Shown here piece after piece: positions 18,601 to 27,937 of a DNA stretch of 64,000 nucleotides. A model generated the notes under the pieces. It was given only the letters and a program-made list of their open reading frames with translations, was not told the origin of the DNA and did not search any database. The DNA comes from UBA7445 sp042096455 (GTDB taxonomy: Bacteria > Verrucomicrobiota > Verrucomicrobiia > Opitutales > Coraliomargaritaceae), in assembly GCA_042096455.1 (NCBI GenBank), contig JBELLU010000001.1:1-64000 (forward strand), in the 5' to 3' direction. How positions within the stretch are numbered: the stretch's first letter is position 1; each line of letters starts with the position of its first letter. Made by a program: the position numbers and the translations under genes.

Positions 18601-19082
18601 TGGAGAAAATGCAGAAGAACCCCAATGTCACGGTCCGCATGCGCGGCGTGATGGAAAAGTGCACCTTCTGCGTCCAACGTATCGAGTCCGCCAAGATCGC
18701 GCAAAAACGCGTGGCGGGCGCGAGCGACGACATTCGCGTGAAGGACGGCGCGATCAAGACCGCCTGTGAACAGGTCTGCCCGACCGACGCAATTGTGTTT
18801 GGAGATATTTCCGATCCGGATTCCGAGGTTTCAAAACTCAAGAACAGCGACCGCGATTACTCGGTACTGGGGTATTTGAACAATCGCCCCCGCACAACCT
18901 ACCTCGCCCGTCTCCGCAATCCCAACAAACGCATGCCGGATTACTACGACAAGCCCTTCGCCTACTCACAATACGACGAGCGATACGGGCACGGCAGCGT
19001 TGCCGGTCACGGTGATTCCCATGACGACCACGGCGCGGACGCCGATCATTCGCACGCCCACGGAACCAACGAAGCGCACTAA
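15678..19082 (+). CDS. actB: alternative complex III molybdopterin-like/iron-sulfur subunit ActB
   Basis: Large peripheral subunit of ACIII, 1134 residues, a natural fusion of a molybdopterin-oxidoreductase-like domain (about 60-800) with a ferredoxin-like domain (about 825-1080). In characterised ACIII the first domain carries no Mo cofactor. The N terminus has a Tat-like NRRQFMKVMAASFGLAGMG stretch near residue 44. Cys clusters CTGCAACVVAC, CQHCENAPCESVCP, CVGTRYCANNCP and CTFCVQ...CEQVCP provide ligands for four Fe-S centres. The C-terminal tail is rich in His and Asp. It lies 18 bp after actA and 21 bp before actC. Confidence 0.95.
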   Translation: MKEFENSGPRYWKSLDGLAETPAFKEWVEREFPAGAAELEGVNRRQFMKVMAASFGLAGMGMAGCRRPVQTILPYAKQPENLIPGVPSYYASSMPGLSGNVPLIVETHSGRPTKVEGNPSYTPFGGASSIQSQASVLDLYDPDRATKSIAKGGRLSPEKVRDLLESIRKAHLEDQGEALVVLAEPGTSPSRASLLESLQNKFPKATIAQYAPLVQHASRDAAALVFGAPLDAQPQYEAAERILSIDADFITEGDGNTAYARAFTKTRKVKDKSDAAKMSRLYVAESILTNTGSMADHRLRLSSGEMGAFAAAVAVEVLRAKQTGGALQAQLEGIAAQLKVDQKWVEECAADLVAHRGHALVVAGAHLPKSVHVIVHALNAALQAPVKYLPAAAKPAGIEAAIERLNAGGVENLIILGGNPVYNAPVDLDFAAAQAKAKQSICLSDSANETTAISDVLVARSHYLESWSDGRTFDGTLVPVQPMIEPLFPTFNELEVLARLAGAETKDPYAIVQATFKAQGGSDFNRFLSVGLLEDSAPKPVKAKCNFAAAAKAIAADSALASVSRPDAGALEARFTPSSHTLDGRYSNNGWLLECPDPITKLTWDNAILISPRLAKELEARDGVQIFPGLKPMNQENAFFEGAKGTLQSNKAVFNRGKEMAVLAELTINGRTIKAPIHVVPGMANYTIQLPLGFGRKVTGRVGQGSGFDFYGLRESGASGYALKAALKLTQETYRLANTQEHWSMEGRAIVREGNADYYKKKPDFVQKMGVESHAPANYGKYKDKSLQEKSLENYRGNSAYVHPKFNAPDPNVKVWKGNEDKFPKPQQWGMSIDLNSCTGCAACVVACQSENNIPIVGKDQTLRGREMHWMRIDRYFSAPEYDQTSVPEEVQVSFMGMLCQHCENAPCESVCPVNATVHDRTGLNVMAYNRCVGTRYCANNCPYKVRRFNFFDWNKRQIGDFYKGPFGKVDVPEMEKMQKNPNVTVRMRGVMEKCTFCVQRIESAKIAQKRVAGASDDIRVKDGAIKTACEQVCPTDAIVFGDISDPDSEVSKLKNSDRDYSVLGYLNNRPRTTYLARLRNPNKRMPDYYDKPFAYSQYDERYGHGSVAGHGDSHDDHGADADHSHAHGTNEAH

Positions 19083-19103
19083 TTTCAACCAACACGAGCA
19101 ACA

Positions 19104-20602
<1,499 letters not shown>

Positions 20603-20603
<1 letters not shown>

Positions 20604-21133
20604 TGCCAAAGACGCACGCCATCATTGCCAGTTTCCCTGACACGCCGAGCTTCTACCACGCCGCCGAAAAGGTGCGCGACGCCGGTTACAAGAAATGGGA
20701 CACCTATTCCTCCTTTCCGGTGCACGGGATGCCCGCCGCTCAGGGACAACCCCGTTCCAAGGTGCCGATCTTTACCTTCTGTGGCGGCATTACCGGGTTC
20801 TCCATCGGGCTCTCCATCGTTTGGTTTATGAACTTTTTCGACTATCCGCTCATCGTGGGGGGCAAGCCCTTCTTTAGTCCGGTCTTCCCGTTCCCTATCA
20901 TGTATGAGCTGACCATCCTCCTATCGGCATTCGGGACGCTGGGCGGTATGTTTATCACCAACCTCCTGCCGCAACACCACAACCCGTTCTTCGAAAGCGA
21001 CACCTTCCTAGAAGTCGCGGGCGATCGCTTGATCATCGCTATTGAAGCGCGCGATTCAAAGTTCGACGCGCAGAACACCCGTCAATTCCTGGAGTCCATC
21101 GGCGGCACCGATATCGAAGAAATCACTGCCTAG
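20603..21133 (+). CDS. actD: alternative complex III subunit ActD
   Basis: Small membrane subunit of ACIII, 176 residues, with a cytoplasmic N-terminal alpha/beta part (about 1-55, containing YKKWDTYSSFPVHGM, a known ActD pattern) and two membrane helices (about 60-82 and 98-120). The C-terminal segment FFESDTFLEVAGDRLIIAIE is also family-typical. The start is set by an AGGAGG site and a TAATG overlap with actC. Its biochemical role in ACIII is structural as far as known. Confidence 0.93.
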
Positions 21134-21142
21134 ATTTTCGCC

Positions 21143-21796
21143 ATGCGTATTTTCCTTCTCATTTTTACCTTCATCGTTTTCGCGGTGGTTTCGATCCTCG
21201 GTTTTCGCGGGTCGCTCAGTAAGAACACCCCGATCGAGGTCTTCCCCGATATGGATCGCCAGGCGAAATACAAACCGCAGGCGGAAAACGGATTTTTTGC
21301 GGACGGACGCAATGACCGCCCGCTCCCGGCACACACCGTGGCGCGCGGCAATTACCTGAACCAGCAAGCGGTCTTCAGTTCCGAGTTTGCAGATTCCAAA
21401 CTAGGTGACATGGCCTACAACCTCGGCAAAAATCCGGACGGCAGCTTTGTCAAAAAAATTCCGATCGAGGCGACGAATGAATTGATGAAAGTCGGGGAGG
21501 AACGCTACTCGATTTTTTGCGCGGCCTGCCACGGCGCGGCGGGTGACGGCAACGGCGTGACCAAGCCCTACGGCGTCCTGGCGGCGACCTACCACGACAA
21601 CCGTCTGCGCTCGGTTGAGGACGGCTACATCTACGACGTCATCACCAACGGCAAGGGCCTTATGTATGGTCTCAAGGACCGCCTCTCTCCGCGTGAACGC
21701 TGGGCCTCCATTCTTTACGTCCGTGCCCTCCAGCAATCACAAAACGCCTCGGTCGAGGTGCTCAACCCCGCCCAGCGCACTGAACTAGGATTTTAA
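21143..21796 (+). CDS. actE: alternative complex III monoheme cytochrome c, ActE
   Basis: Periplasmic monoheme cytochrome c subunit, 217 residues, with an N-terminal signal/anchor (MRIFLLIFTFIVFAVVSILG). The heme site is CAACHGAAGDGNG near residue 128. A downstream Met in GLMYGLKDRLSPRERW is the likely sixth ligand. It hands electrons from ActA/ActB towards the oxidase; in this operon the acceptor could be CcoO or the CcoP-like cytochrome. actF starts 2 bp after its stop. Confidence 0.93.
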   Translation: MRIFLLIFTFIVFAVVSILGFRGSLSKNTPIEVFPDMDRQAKYKPQAENGFFADGRNDRPLPAHTVARGNYLNQQAVFSSEFADSKLGDMAYNLGKNPDGSFVKKIPIEATNELMKVGEERYSIFCAACHGAAGDGNGVTKPYGVLAATYHDNRLRSVEDGYIYDVITNGKGLMYGLKDRLSPRERWASILYVRALQQSQNASVEVLNPAQRTELGF

Positions 21797-21798
21797 TA

Positions 21799-23049
21799 AT
21801 GAATACCGACGGATCACAGGCTTATGGCAAAAAGGTCGGCTCGATCGCCCTCCTAATCGGTCTCCTTTTCACCGCCCTCGCCGGTTATGGTTTCTATCAA
21901 GGCTGGCAAACGGGGGATGCGCGTCCCTTGATGAGTTGGTTGATCGGGGTCGCTTTCTGGATGTCGATTGCGATCGGGATGCTGTTTATAACGCAAATCT
22001 GGCACGTCTTCCACGCGCGCTGGCCCACTATCATTCGCCGTCAGTGCGAGCACGGCTTCAGCGCCTTCCCGATTCTCTTTGTCCTGTTCATTCCGCTCCT
22101 GCTGGTGCCCTTCTTGCACGAGAACCCGGGCCTCCTCTGGAAGTGGATGAACGGAGTGAATGAACTGCCCGGTCACGGAACGGTCGGGGAGGATCCCATC
22201 TTTACCTGGAAGCAGCCCTATCTGAATATCGGATTCTTCACGGCGCGCGCGGTGGGGGTTTTCGCGACCTTCATTCTGCTCGCGGGTCTCCTCCGTAAAT
22301 GGTCCTTTGATACCGACACAAGCGGCGATATCAACAACACCCACAAAGCGCGGCGTCTTTCCTCAATCGGGCTCTTCATCTGTGCGGGTGCCGCCACCAT
22401 CGGTGCAATCGACTGGTTCAAGTCCCTGGAATACCACTGGTTCTCCACCATGTATGGGGTGTGGTTCTTTGCCGCCTCGATGCGTGCCGCCCTCGCCACC
22501 ATTCTCATCCTGTCCGTGATTCTCGCGGCGCGCGGTTACCTGCAGGGTATTCTCAAGCAGTCCCACCGTTACGACATCGGCTGTATGATGCTGGCATTTA
22601 CGGTCTTCTGGGCCTACATCAGTTTCTCCCAGTATTTCCTGGTCTATAACGCCAACATTCCCGAGGAAACCTTCTGGTATAACATCCGAGAGAAAAATGG
22701 CTGGTGGCCCATCAGTATGTGCCTGATCTTCGGTCACTTCCTCATCCCTTTCCTCATCCTCCTCTGGTATAAGACCAAGGTCGTCATTTGGCGCAGCGTC
22801 GCCATCTCTTCCTGGATTCTGGTCTTTCACACCATCGATCTCTATTGGAATATCGTCCCCGGCAAGATTCCCGCCGACAACGCCTACGGTTATACCGTGC
22901 GTCCCTTTACGGTGGAAATCTTTGATATTGCCGCCATTATCGGATTCGGCGGTTTGTGCATCTGGGGTTTCTGCCGTAGTATGAATAAGGCGGAACCAAT
23001 CCCAGTACGTGATCCAAATATCGAAAATTCACTAAACTACATTGAGTAA
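21799..23049 (+). CDS. actF: alternative complex III membrane subunit ActF
   Basis: Integral membrane protein of 416 residues with about ten helices, the second NrfD-like subunit of ACIII. It shows ActF features: FHARWPTIIRRQCEH near residue 72, a long central loop with NELPGHGTVGEDPIF, and FSQYFLVYNANIPEETFWY near residue 275. Together with ActC it forms the membrane core. It completes the canonical actABCDEF order; the next gene starts 7 bp downstream. Confidence 0.93.
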   Translation: MNTDGSQAYGKKVGSIALLIGLLFTALAGYGFYQGWQTGDARPLMSWLIGVAFWMSIAIGMLFITQIWHVFHARWPTIIRRQCEHGFSAFPILFVLFIPLLLVPFLHENPGLLWKWMNGVNELPGHGTVGEDPIFTWKQPYLNIGFFTARAVGVFATFILLAGLLRKWSFDTDTSGDINNTHKARRLSSIGLFICAGAATIGAIDWFKSLEYHWFSTMYGVWFFAASMRAALATILILSVILAARGYLQGILKQSHRYDIGCMMLAFTVFWAYISFSQYFLVYNANIPEETFWYNIREKNGWWPISMCLIFGHFLIPFLILLWYKTKVVIWRSVAISSWILVFHTIDLYWNIVPGKIPADNAYGYTVRPFTVEIFDIAAIIGFGGLCIWGFCRSMNKAEPIPVRDPNIENSLNYIE

Positions 23050-23056
23050 TTCCACG

Positions 23057-23407
23057 ATGTCGTCTTCAACACCCGCATTTCTAAATCGCAGTTTCACCTT
23101 CATCGGTGCGCTGGGCGCGATCCTTATCTTCGCGGTTATCATTTACATCGCCTATCTGCCCAACCGTGCCGACCGGGCGGATGCCGCAGTGGTCGCCGAC
23201 CGTCAGGCGAAGGCCGACGAAGCGCGCGCCGCCGGCATCGCCAAGCTCAATGCCTTCGCGGTGGTGGATAAAGAAGCTGGCACCGTTCGCATCCCAATCG
23301 AGCTTGCCAAAGAATTGACCCTTAATAACTATACTGCAGACGAAAGCCAAAGCGTCGAAGCACCTGCCGAAGTACCTGCTGAGGCCCCAAACCAAGTGCT
23401 TGAGTAA
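23057..23407 (+). CDS. small single-span membrane protein of the respiratory operon
   Basis: 116 residues from ATG 23057; the TTG at 23042 overlaps actF and is less likely. One membrane helix near residues 14-33 (FTFIGALGAILIFAVIIYIA) is followed by an Ala-rich polar segment, RIPIELAKELTLNNY (a short motif also seen in small proteins of other oxidase clusters, from memory) and a Glu/Pro-rich tail. It may be an accessory subunit linking ACIII and the oxidase. TAATG couples it to the next gene. Function unknown. Confidence 0.82.
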   Translation: MSSSTPAFLNRSFTFIGALGAILIFAVIIYIAYLPNRADRADAAVVADRQAKADEARAAGIAKLNAFAVVDKEAGTVRIPIELAKELTLNNYTADESQSVEAPAEVPAEAPNQVLE

Positions 23408-23601
23408 TGCCAGTTGAAAATTATCTCGAACTTTTGCCAATCATCCTGCTGGGAATCTTCTTCTTCGCAGTCACGGCTTACATGCTCTATTGGGCGGCCA
23501 ATCGAGGCTATTTCCGCAACATGGACGCGCAGTCCAAGGTTATCTTTACCGAGGAAGAACCGGAAGGGGAGCTTTCGGATTCCTTCCCGGACAAACGTTG
23601 A
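23407..23601 (+). CDS. ccoS: CcoS-like cbb3 oxidase assembly protein
   Basis: 64 residues. One N-terminal helix (about 9-30) is followed by AANRGYFRNMDAQSKVIF and an acidic tail. This matches the CcoS/FixS pattern (single helix, W..xxGqFxdl-xxxxxiLxdDE). CcoS is needed for maturation of cbb3 oxidase, with CcoI supplying copper. A CcoQ-type structural subunit is the main alternative, since small one-helix proteins are hard to separate by eye. The start overlaps the preceding stop (TAATG); ccoN begins 8 bp after its stop. Confidence 0.68.
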   Translation: MPVENYLELLPIILLGIFFFAVTAYMLYWAANRGYFRNMDAQSKVIFTEEEPEGELSDSFPDKR

Positions 23602-23609
23602 ATTTGAAT

Positions 23610-25088
23610 ATGAGCGACAGCACTGAACATACCGCCGGTCAGGTCATTCCCTATACCACGAATGATCCCGCTATCCGGGCAGAGTTGAGCGAAATCGACC
23701 GTTCAATCCGCACCACATCGGTGTTTTTCATCGTCTCGGCGGTGGGATGGCTGATCCTCGGCACGATCTTCGCCCTCATTGCGGCGATAAAACTGCACGA
23801 ACCCAGTTTCGCGGCGGGCACTGAATACAGCACCTTCGGGCGCATGCGCGCCGCCCACCTCAATTCCATGTCGCTCGGCTTCGGCAACAACATGATCTTC
23901 GGGGTCTGCCTCTGGATTATGGCGCGCCTTTGCCGTGCACCGATCCGCCACGGCGGGCTCCTCCTCATCGCGGGCGCCTTCTGGAATATCGGCCTCACGG
24001 TTGGAATCGGAGGCCTCATCAAGGGCGACATCACTTCGGTCGAATGGCTTGAGATCCCGAGCTACGCCACCCCGCTGCTCGCGATTTCCTACACCCTTGT
24101 CGGGATTTGGGGCGTCATGGCCTTCCGTTTCCGCAAGGGAGATCACGTCTATGTTTCCCAATGGTATTTCCTCGGCGCGCTCTTCTGGTTCCCCTGGCTC
24201 TACGTGATTGCGCAGATCATGATCATCTGGGCTCCGGCGCAGGGCGTGGTGCAATCGATTACCAACTGGTGGTTCGCGCATAACGTTCTCGGGCTCTGGC
24301 TCACCCCGATGGCACTCGGCACCGCCTATTATTTGATCCCCAAAGTACTGGGGCGCCCGATTTATTCCTACTACCTTTCGGTCCTCGGATTCTGGTCGCT
24401 GGCGCTTTTCTACAACTGGGCAGGGGTGCACCACCTTATCGGCGGCCCCGTCCCGGTTTGGCTCATCTCTGCCGGTATCGTGGCATCGGTCATGATGGTT
24501 ATTCCGGTTGTGGTGGTTGCGATCAATCACCACATGACGGTTGTGGGGCTTCACCGTGAGGGCTGGCGCAGCCCCACCATGCGTTTTGTCGTCTTTGGCG
24601 CCATTAACTACACCTTTGTCAGTCTCATCGGTTCCGCGATGGCTTTGCGCGACGTCAATCTCGTGACGCACTTCACGCACTTCACGGTAGGGCACGCCCA
24701 CCATGGAGCCTACGGCTTCTTTGCGATGATCCTCTTCGGCGGGGTTTACTACATGATGCCGCGCCTCCTGTATCGTGAATGGCCCTCCGCCCTCCTTATT
24801 AAAATCCATTTCTGGGGCAGTGCCCTCGGCATCCTGCTGATGGTTTTCGCGCTCCAGATTGGCGGCTGGATTCAAGGCCTACAAATGAACAATCCCGAGA
24901 TCGCTTTCCTCGACGTGGTGCAAAATACGATGCCCTGGCTCAAGGCGCGTTCCGTCTCGGGTTTCCTCCTGCTGGTTGCCCATATCGCATTCGCCGTTAA
25001 TTTCTTCTGGATGCTCTTCGCCGCCGGAAAGATCAAAACCAAGGACACTCCCACCTTGTTTAACGCTAAAGAGGAGGGCGCCGCCTGA
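23610..25088 (+). CDS. ccoN: cbb3-type cytochrome c oxidase subunit I, CcoN
   Basis: Catalytic heme-copper subunit of the O2-reducing terminal oxidase, 492 residues, about 12 membrane helices. Metal and heme ligands are visible: RMRAAHLNSMSLGFGNN (low-spin heme His), WWFAHNVLGLWLTP (CuB His), NWAGVHHLIGGPVP (two CuB His) and THFTVGHAHHGAYGF (heme ligands). The true start is ATG 23610 (MSDSTEHTAG); the frame extends upstream only as an overlap with ccoS. The last codons hold an AGGAGG site for ccoO, whose ATG overlaps this stop (TGATG). Confidence 0.95.
   Translation: MSDSTEHTAGQVIPYTTNDPAIRAELSEIDRSIRTTSVFFIVSAVGWLILGTIFALIAAIKLHEPSFAAGTEYSTFGRMRAAHLNSMSLGFGNNMIFGVCLWIMARLCRAPIRHGGLLLIAGAFWNIGLTVGIGGLIKGDITSVEWLEIPSYATPLLAISYTLVGIWGVMAFRFRKGDHVYVSQWYFLGALFWFPWLYVIAQIMIIWAPAQGVVQSITNWWFAHNVLGLWLTPMALGTAYYLIPKVLGRPIYSYYLSVLGFWSLALFYNWAGVHHLIGGPVPVWLISAGIVASVMMVIPVVVVAINHHMTVVGLHREGWRSPTMRFVVFGAINYTFVSLIGSAMALRDVNLVTHFTHFTVGHAHHGAYGFFAMILFGGVYYMMPRLLYREWPSALLIKIHFWGSALGILLMVFALQIGGWIQGLQMNNPEIAFLDVVQNTMPWLKARSVSGFLLLVAHIAFAVNFFWMLFAAGKIKTKDTPTLFNAKEEGAA
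25072..25077 (+). promoter_or_regulatory. ribosome-binding site of ccoO inside ccoN
   Basis: AGGAGG lies 10 bases before the ccoO ATG at 25088, within the final ccoN codons, and supports that start. Confidence 0.7.
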
Positions 25089-25759
25089 TGAAAAGTCTCC
25101 CACTTCTATTTCTCGGCATCTTTTTTATGCTGGCCTTCTCCTTCACCGGGATCGTCCTGACCAGTCACGTCCAGTTCGGGGCGCTTGAACAAACCACCGA
25201 AAGCCTCGAGGCGGACGAAAACGGCAACCCCGTCATGCCGGAGGGCGAAAGCCTCTATCCCTTAATTGAAGGTGGCGTTGCGCTGCAGGGCAAGGAGGTC
25301 TATATCTCAATGGGCTGTATCTATTGCCACAGTCAGCAATCCCGCCGCGAATCCTTTGGCGCAGACGTCGCCCGCGGTTGGGCGCAACGCGCCACCGTCC
25401 CGCGTGACTACATTTCCCAGAGCCGCGTCCTGCTTGGCACGATGCGTACCGGACCGGACCTCGTGAATGTCGGAGGCCGCCTGCAGGGTGACGGTGGCCG
25501 CGAGTGGCACCACAAACACCTCTACAACCCGCGGATCACCTCCCAGGGTTCCAACATGCCTCCCTTTGCCTTCCTATACAAAGTACAAGCAATCGACGGC
25601 GCGCCCTCCGCCGACGCGGTTGCGATCCCGGCGGACTCGCCCTATGCCCCGCCCGCCGGTTATGAAGTCATACCCACCCGCCGCGCCAAAGCACTGGTGG
25701 AATATCTGCTCAGCCTCAAAATCGATTACAGTCTTCCCGAAGCACCCATCCTGGACTAA
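25088..25759 (+). CDS. ccoO: cbb3-type oxidase monoheme cytochrome c subunit, CcoO
   Basis: Membrane-anchored cytochrome c, 223 residues. One N-terminal helix (about 4-24) is followed by the heme site GCIYCHSQQSR near residue 77, the CcoO pattern RTGPDLVNVGGR near 120, and the axial Met in GSNMPPFAFLY near 158. The C terminus RRAKALVEYLLSLK is family-typical. It transfers electrons to CcoN. It is coupled to both neighbours by one-base overlaps (TGATG and TAATG). Confidence 0.94.
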   Translation: MKSLPLLFLGIFFMLAFSFTGIVLTSHVQFGALEQTTESLEADENGNPVMPEGESLYPLIEGGVALQGKEVYISMGCIYCHSQQSRRESFGADVARGWAQRATVPRDYISQSRVLLGTMRTGPDLVNVGGRLQGDGGREWHHKHLYNPRITSQGSNMPPFAFLYKVQAIDGAPSADAVAIPADSPYAPPAGYEVIPTRRAKALVEYLLSLKIDYSLPEAPILD

Positions 25760-26442
25760 TGAGCGACGATACCACATCACAGGATTCCACCTCGAGCAGC
25801 GGATTTGAAAAAGCCTCGATGCAGGACACCGAAATGCAGGCGATTCACGCCCCGCAGCTCAAGCGCGAACGCGTTGAGCCGCACGAACGGCAATCGCCCA
25901 TCCCGATCAGCCTGCTCACGATGATTTCCCTCCTCGCATTTTGGGGCGGTTACTATTTCTCGAACTACTCGCAGGACTTCCGCTGGGACGCGTATGATCC
26001 CGACGCCAAGGGTGGCGCGGGTGAAGTGGTGGTAGAAGAAAAACCCCTTGCCGAAGTCGGCGCCCGCATCTTCCGCGGTCAATGCGTGGCCTGTCACCAG
26101 ACCACCGGTCTCGGGGTTGCCGGAGCCTTTCCTCCCTTGGTTGAATCGGAATGGGTCATTGGCAACGAGGAACGCCTCGCGCGCATCCTGATCAACGGCC
26201 TCAATGGCCCGATTGAAGTGCTCGGTGCAACCTACAACGGCAACATGCCCGCCTTCGGACCCAACGGCCTGAACCTCAAGCCGAAACAAATTGCGGCAGT
26301 CCTAACCTACATTCGTCAGGAGTGGGGCAACAGCGCCCCGGAAGTCAGTGTCGAGGCGCTCGAAGGCTACCATGCCAAATACGGTTCCCGTACCGAGCCC
26401 TGGACCGCCGAGGAACTCCTCGCCGATTTCCCGATGGAATAG
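25759..26442 (+). CDS. single-heme CcoP-like cytochrome c
   Basis: 227 residues: a polar cytoplasmic N terminus (1-50), one helix (about 52-73), then a single c-type heme domain with CVACHQTTGLGV near residue 112 and axial Met in NGNMPAFGPNG near 158. Standard CcoP has two hemes and about 300 residues; here one heme domain is missing. It may be a reduced CcoP or an electron shuttle between ActE and CcoO. It is the last gene of the operon. No clear hairpin terminator follows before the convergent PEP-CTERM gene. Confidence 0.85.
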   Translation: MSDDTTSQDSTSSSGFEKASMQDTEMQAIHAPQLKRERVEPHERQSPIPISLLTMISLLAFWGGYYFSNYSQDFRWDAYDPDAKGGAGEVVVEEKPLAEVGARIFRGQCVACHQTTGLGVAGAFPPLVESEWVIGNEERLARILINGLNGPIEVLGATYNGNMPAFGPNGLNLKPKQIAAVLTYIRQEWGNSAPEVSVEALEGYHAKYGSRTEPWTAEELLADFPME

Positions 26443-26474
26443 CCTCAGACTCGGGAATAGCGACCGGGCTTGGG

Positions 26475-27482
26475 CTAGCGCTTGAAACGGCGCCGGAGCC
26501 GCAGACCCGCCAGCGTGCCAATGATCAGCGCGTAGGTCGCTGGTTCGGGCACCACTGTAAATCCGATGTCCTCCAACGATTTGAGGGTCGTTTCACTGAG
26601 GTAGGCGCTCCCGCTTAGGACGCCCGTCATGAGTTCGTCGTCCAGGGATTCGCCGGCATTCTCGCCCGCAGTTACAATCGGTGCCACCGAACCATCCCCG
26701 GGATCCGAGTCAAAACCCGCTTGGTTTTCCACCCCGAAATTGTCGGTCACTTCATTCCAGTGCCCGTGGGCGGTCCCCCCGCCGCCGTCCAGTTCAACCG
26801 GGATATAGTTGGCATTGGGGTCGTATTCATTGCGGTAGGCCGCCAGCGCGGAAGCCCCTATGTATTGACCCGGGGTGCCGCCGCTCAAAACCCGTTCGTA
26901 GGGCGAACCGTTTACCGTGTAGGAATAGTTGTTTCCAGGATCACCGTCGTTGTAGACCTCGTTCGCCTCCCAAAGGATGCCGATCCCGAGAGCGTGCCCG
27001 ATTTCATGCCGAATCGTATTCGGGTTGATGCCTAGATTTCCCGCATCGGGGTGGGTGTTGAATTGCGCCACCCCCGAGCTGGAATAAATGAAACGGCCAT
27101 GCGAATAACTCGAACCCGCTACGAAATTCGACAAAGCAACCCCGCCTGCACCCGCACTGCCCAATACGATCCCGCCGTTTTGCGCCGCCTGCGAGAACGT
27201 GTCCACCGTCAACACCCAACCCCGTGTCACCCCGTCCTGATAGCCCGTGATCCGCGACTGCCAGAAATTCAATCCATCCGTAAAATACGATTGCTGCAAG
27301 GCACTCAGCTCACTGCTCGCATTCGCCGTGAATTGCACCGACAAATTGATCGCCGCCGGGAGTGGACCAAGCATACTCACAAGCGGTAGTAGAGTGGTAT
27401 AAAAACGTCTCAATGATGTAAAATAGGGTATGTATACTATATAAACGTATCTTTGGCGTTTGTTCCAATAAAAACGTATCAT
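26475..27482 (-). CDS. PEP-CTERM-sorted metalloprotease-like protein
   Basis: Secreted protein with the metzincin-like zinc motif HEIGHALGIGILW and a C-terminal PEP-CTERM tail: VPEPATYALIIGTLAGLRLR then RRFKR. PEP-CTERM tails are cut by an exosortase; one is encoded at 59511-60584. The start is uncertain. ATG 27482 is annotated, but its N terminus is long and translates 13-bp direct repeats. TTG 27413 (LRRFYTTLLPLVSMLGPLPA) would give a neat signal peptide, and ATG 27374 is also possible. The frame runs on to 27644 only through repeats. Probable extracellular or surface protease; substrate unknown. Confidence 0.78.
   Translation of the reverse strand: MIRFYWNKRQRYVYIVYIPYFTSLRRFYTTLLPLVSMLGPLPAAINLSVQFTANASSELSALQQSYFTDGLNFWQSRITGYQDGVTRGWVLTVDTFSQAAQNGGIVLGSAGAGGVALSNFVAGSSYSHGRFIYSSSGVAQFNTHPDAGNLGINPNTIRHEIGHALGIGILWEANEVYNDGDPGNNYSYTVNGSPYERVLSGGTPGQYIGASALAAYRNEYDPNANYIPVELDGGGGTAHGHWNEVTDNFGVENQAGFDSDPGDGSVAPIVTAGENAGESLDDELMTGVLSGSAYLSETTLKSLEDIGFTVVPEPATYALIIGTLAGLRLRRRFKR
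27399..27480 (-). repeat. three 13-bp direct repeats at the 5' end of the PEP-CTERM gene
   Basis: On the minus strand GATACGTTTTTAT (27468-27480), GATACGTTTATAT (27439-27451) and GAGACGTTTTTAT (27399-27411) recur with start-to-start spacings of 29 and 40 bp. They differ at one or two positions. They could be regulator sites; their position favours a translation start downstream of most of them. Confidence 0.6.
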
Positions 27483-27733
27483 TTTCCGGGCGCTGTGTTT
27501 TGATGGGGGTTGTTCGTTGGAACCAGTCTTAATCTTACTCTTATTCTTAATCCTACTCTGAAGAACGTTGAAGGGGGGATTAATTGGTGGGAAAGTATGA
27601 AGGTGTGAAAGTGGGAAAGTTGGAGAACTTCGAACATTGAACATCGAACATCGAACGTTGAAGGGGAACCACGAATAGACACGAATGGACGCGAATGGGG
27701 AATTCGATGTTCAACTTCCAACCCCATCGCGCT

Positions 27734-27937
27734 GCCCTGAGGCCAGCCTAGCTGGCGACCGCTGATAGGCGCTTATTTTCGCTAATTCTTAAAACAAAAA
27801 TATTAGTGTTTATAAGCGAGGATTAGTGATTTCCGGCTATGCCGGATTCTGTAACGCAGAGCAACAGAGGTTGTATACCGTGGAAGCGGCAATCCTGCCG
27901 CTTTGTTTGTTGGTTGGAACCACGGATGGACACGAAG
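27734..27937. repeat. dispersed ~204 bp element, copy 2
   Basis: Near-identical partner of 80-283, in the same orientation. In the internal inverted repeat several differences keep pairing possible as G-T pairs (CGCTAATTCT against AGGATTAGTG), and the CCGGC-TAT-GCCGG hairpin keeps its stem. Confidence 0.75.
27884..27903. repeat. REP-like hairpin, copy D
   Basis: Perfect arms AAGCGGCA / TGCCGCTT with loop ATCC, preceded by ACCGTGG. Compared with copies B and C the A-T pair in the stem is replaced by G-C on both arms. Confidence 0.75.

Noticed and set aside
17361..18704. Long antisense open frame opposite actB (447 codons)
   Set aside because: It lies entirely opposite the well-supported actB Fe-S domain, has the composition of a mirror frame and no recognisable motif.
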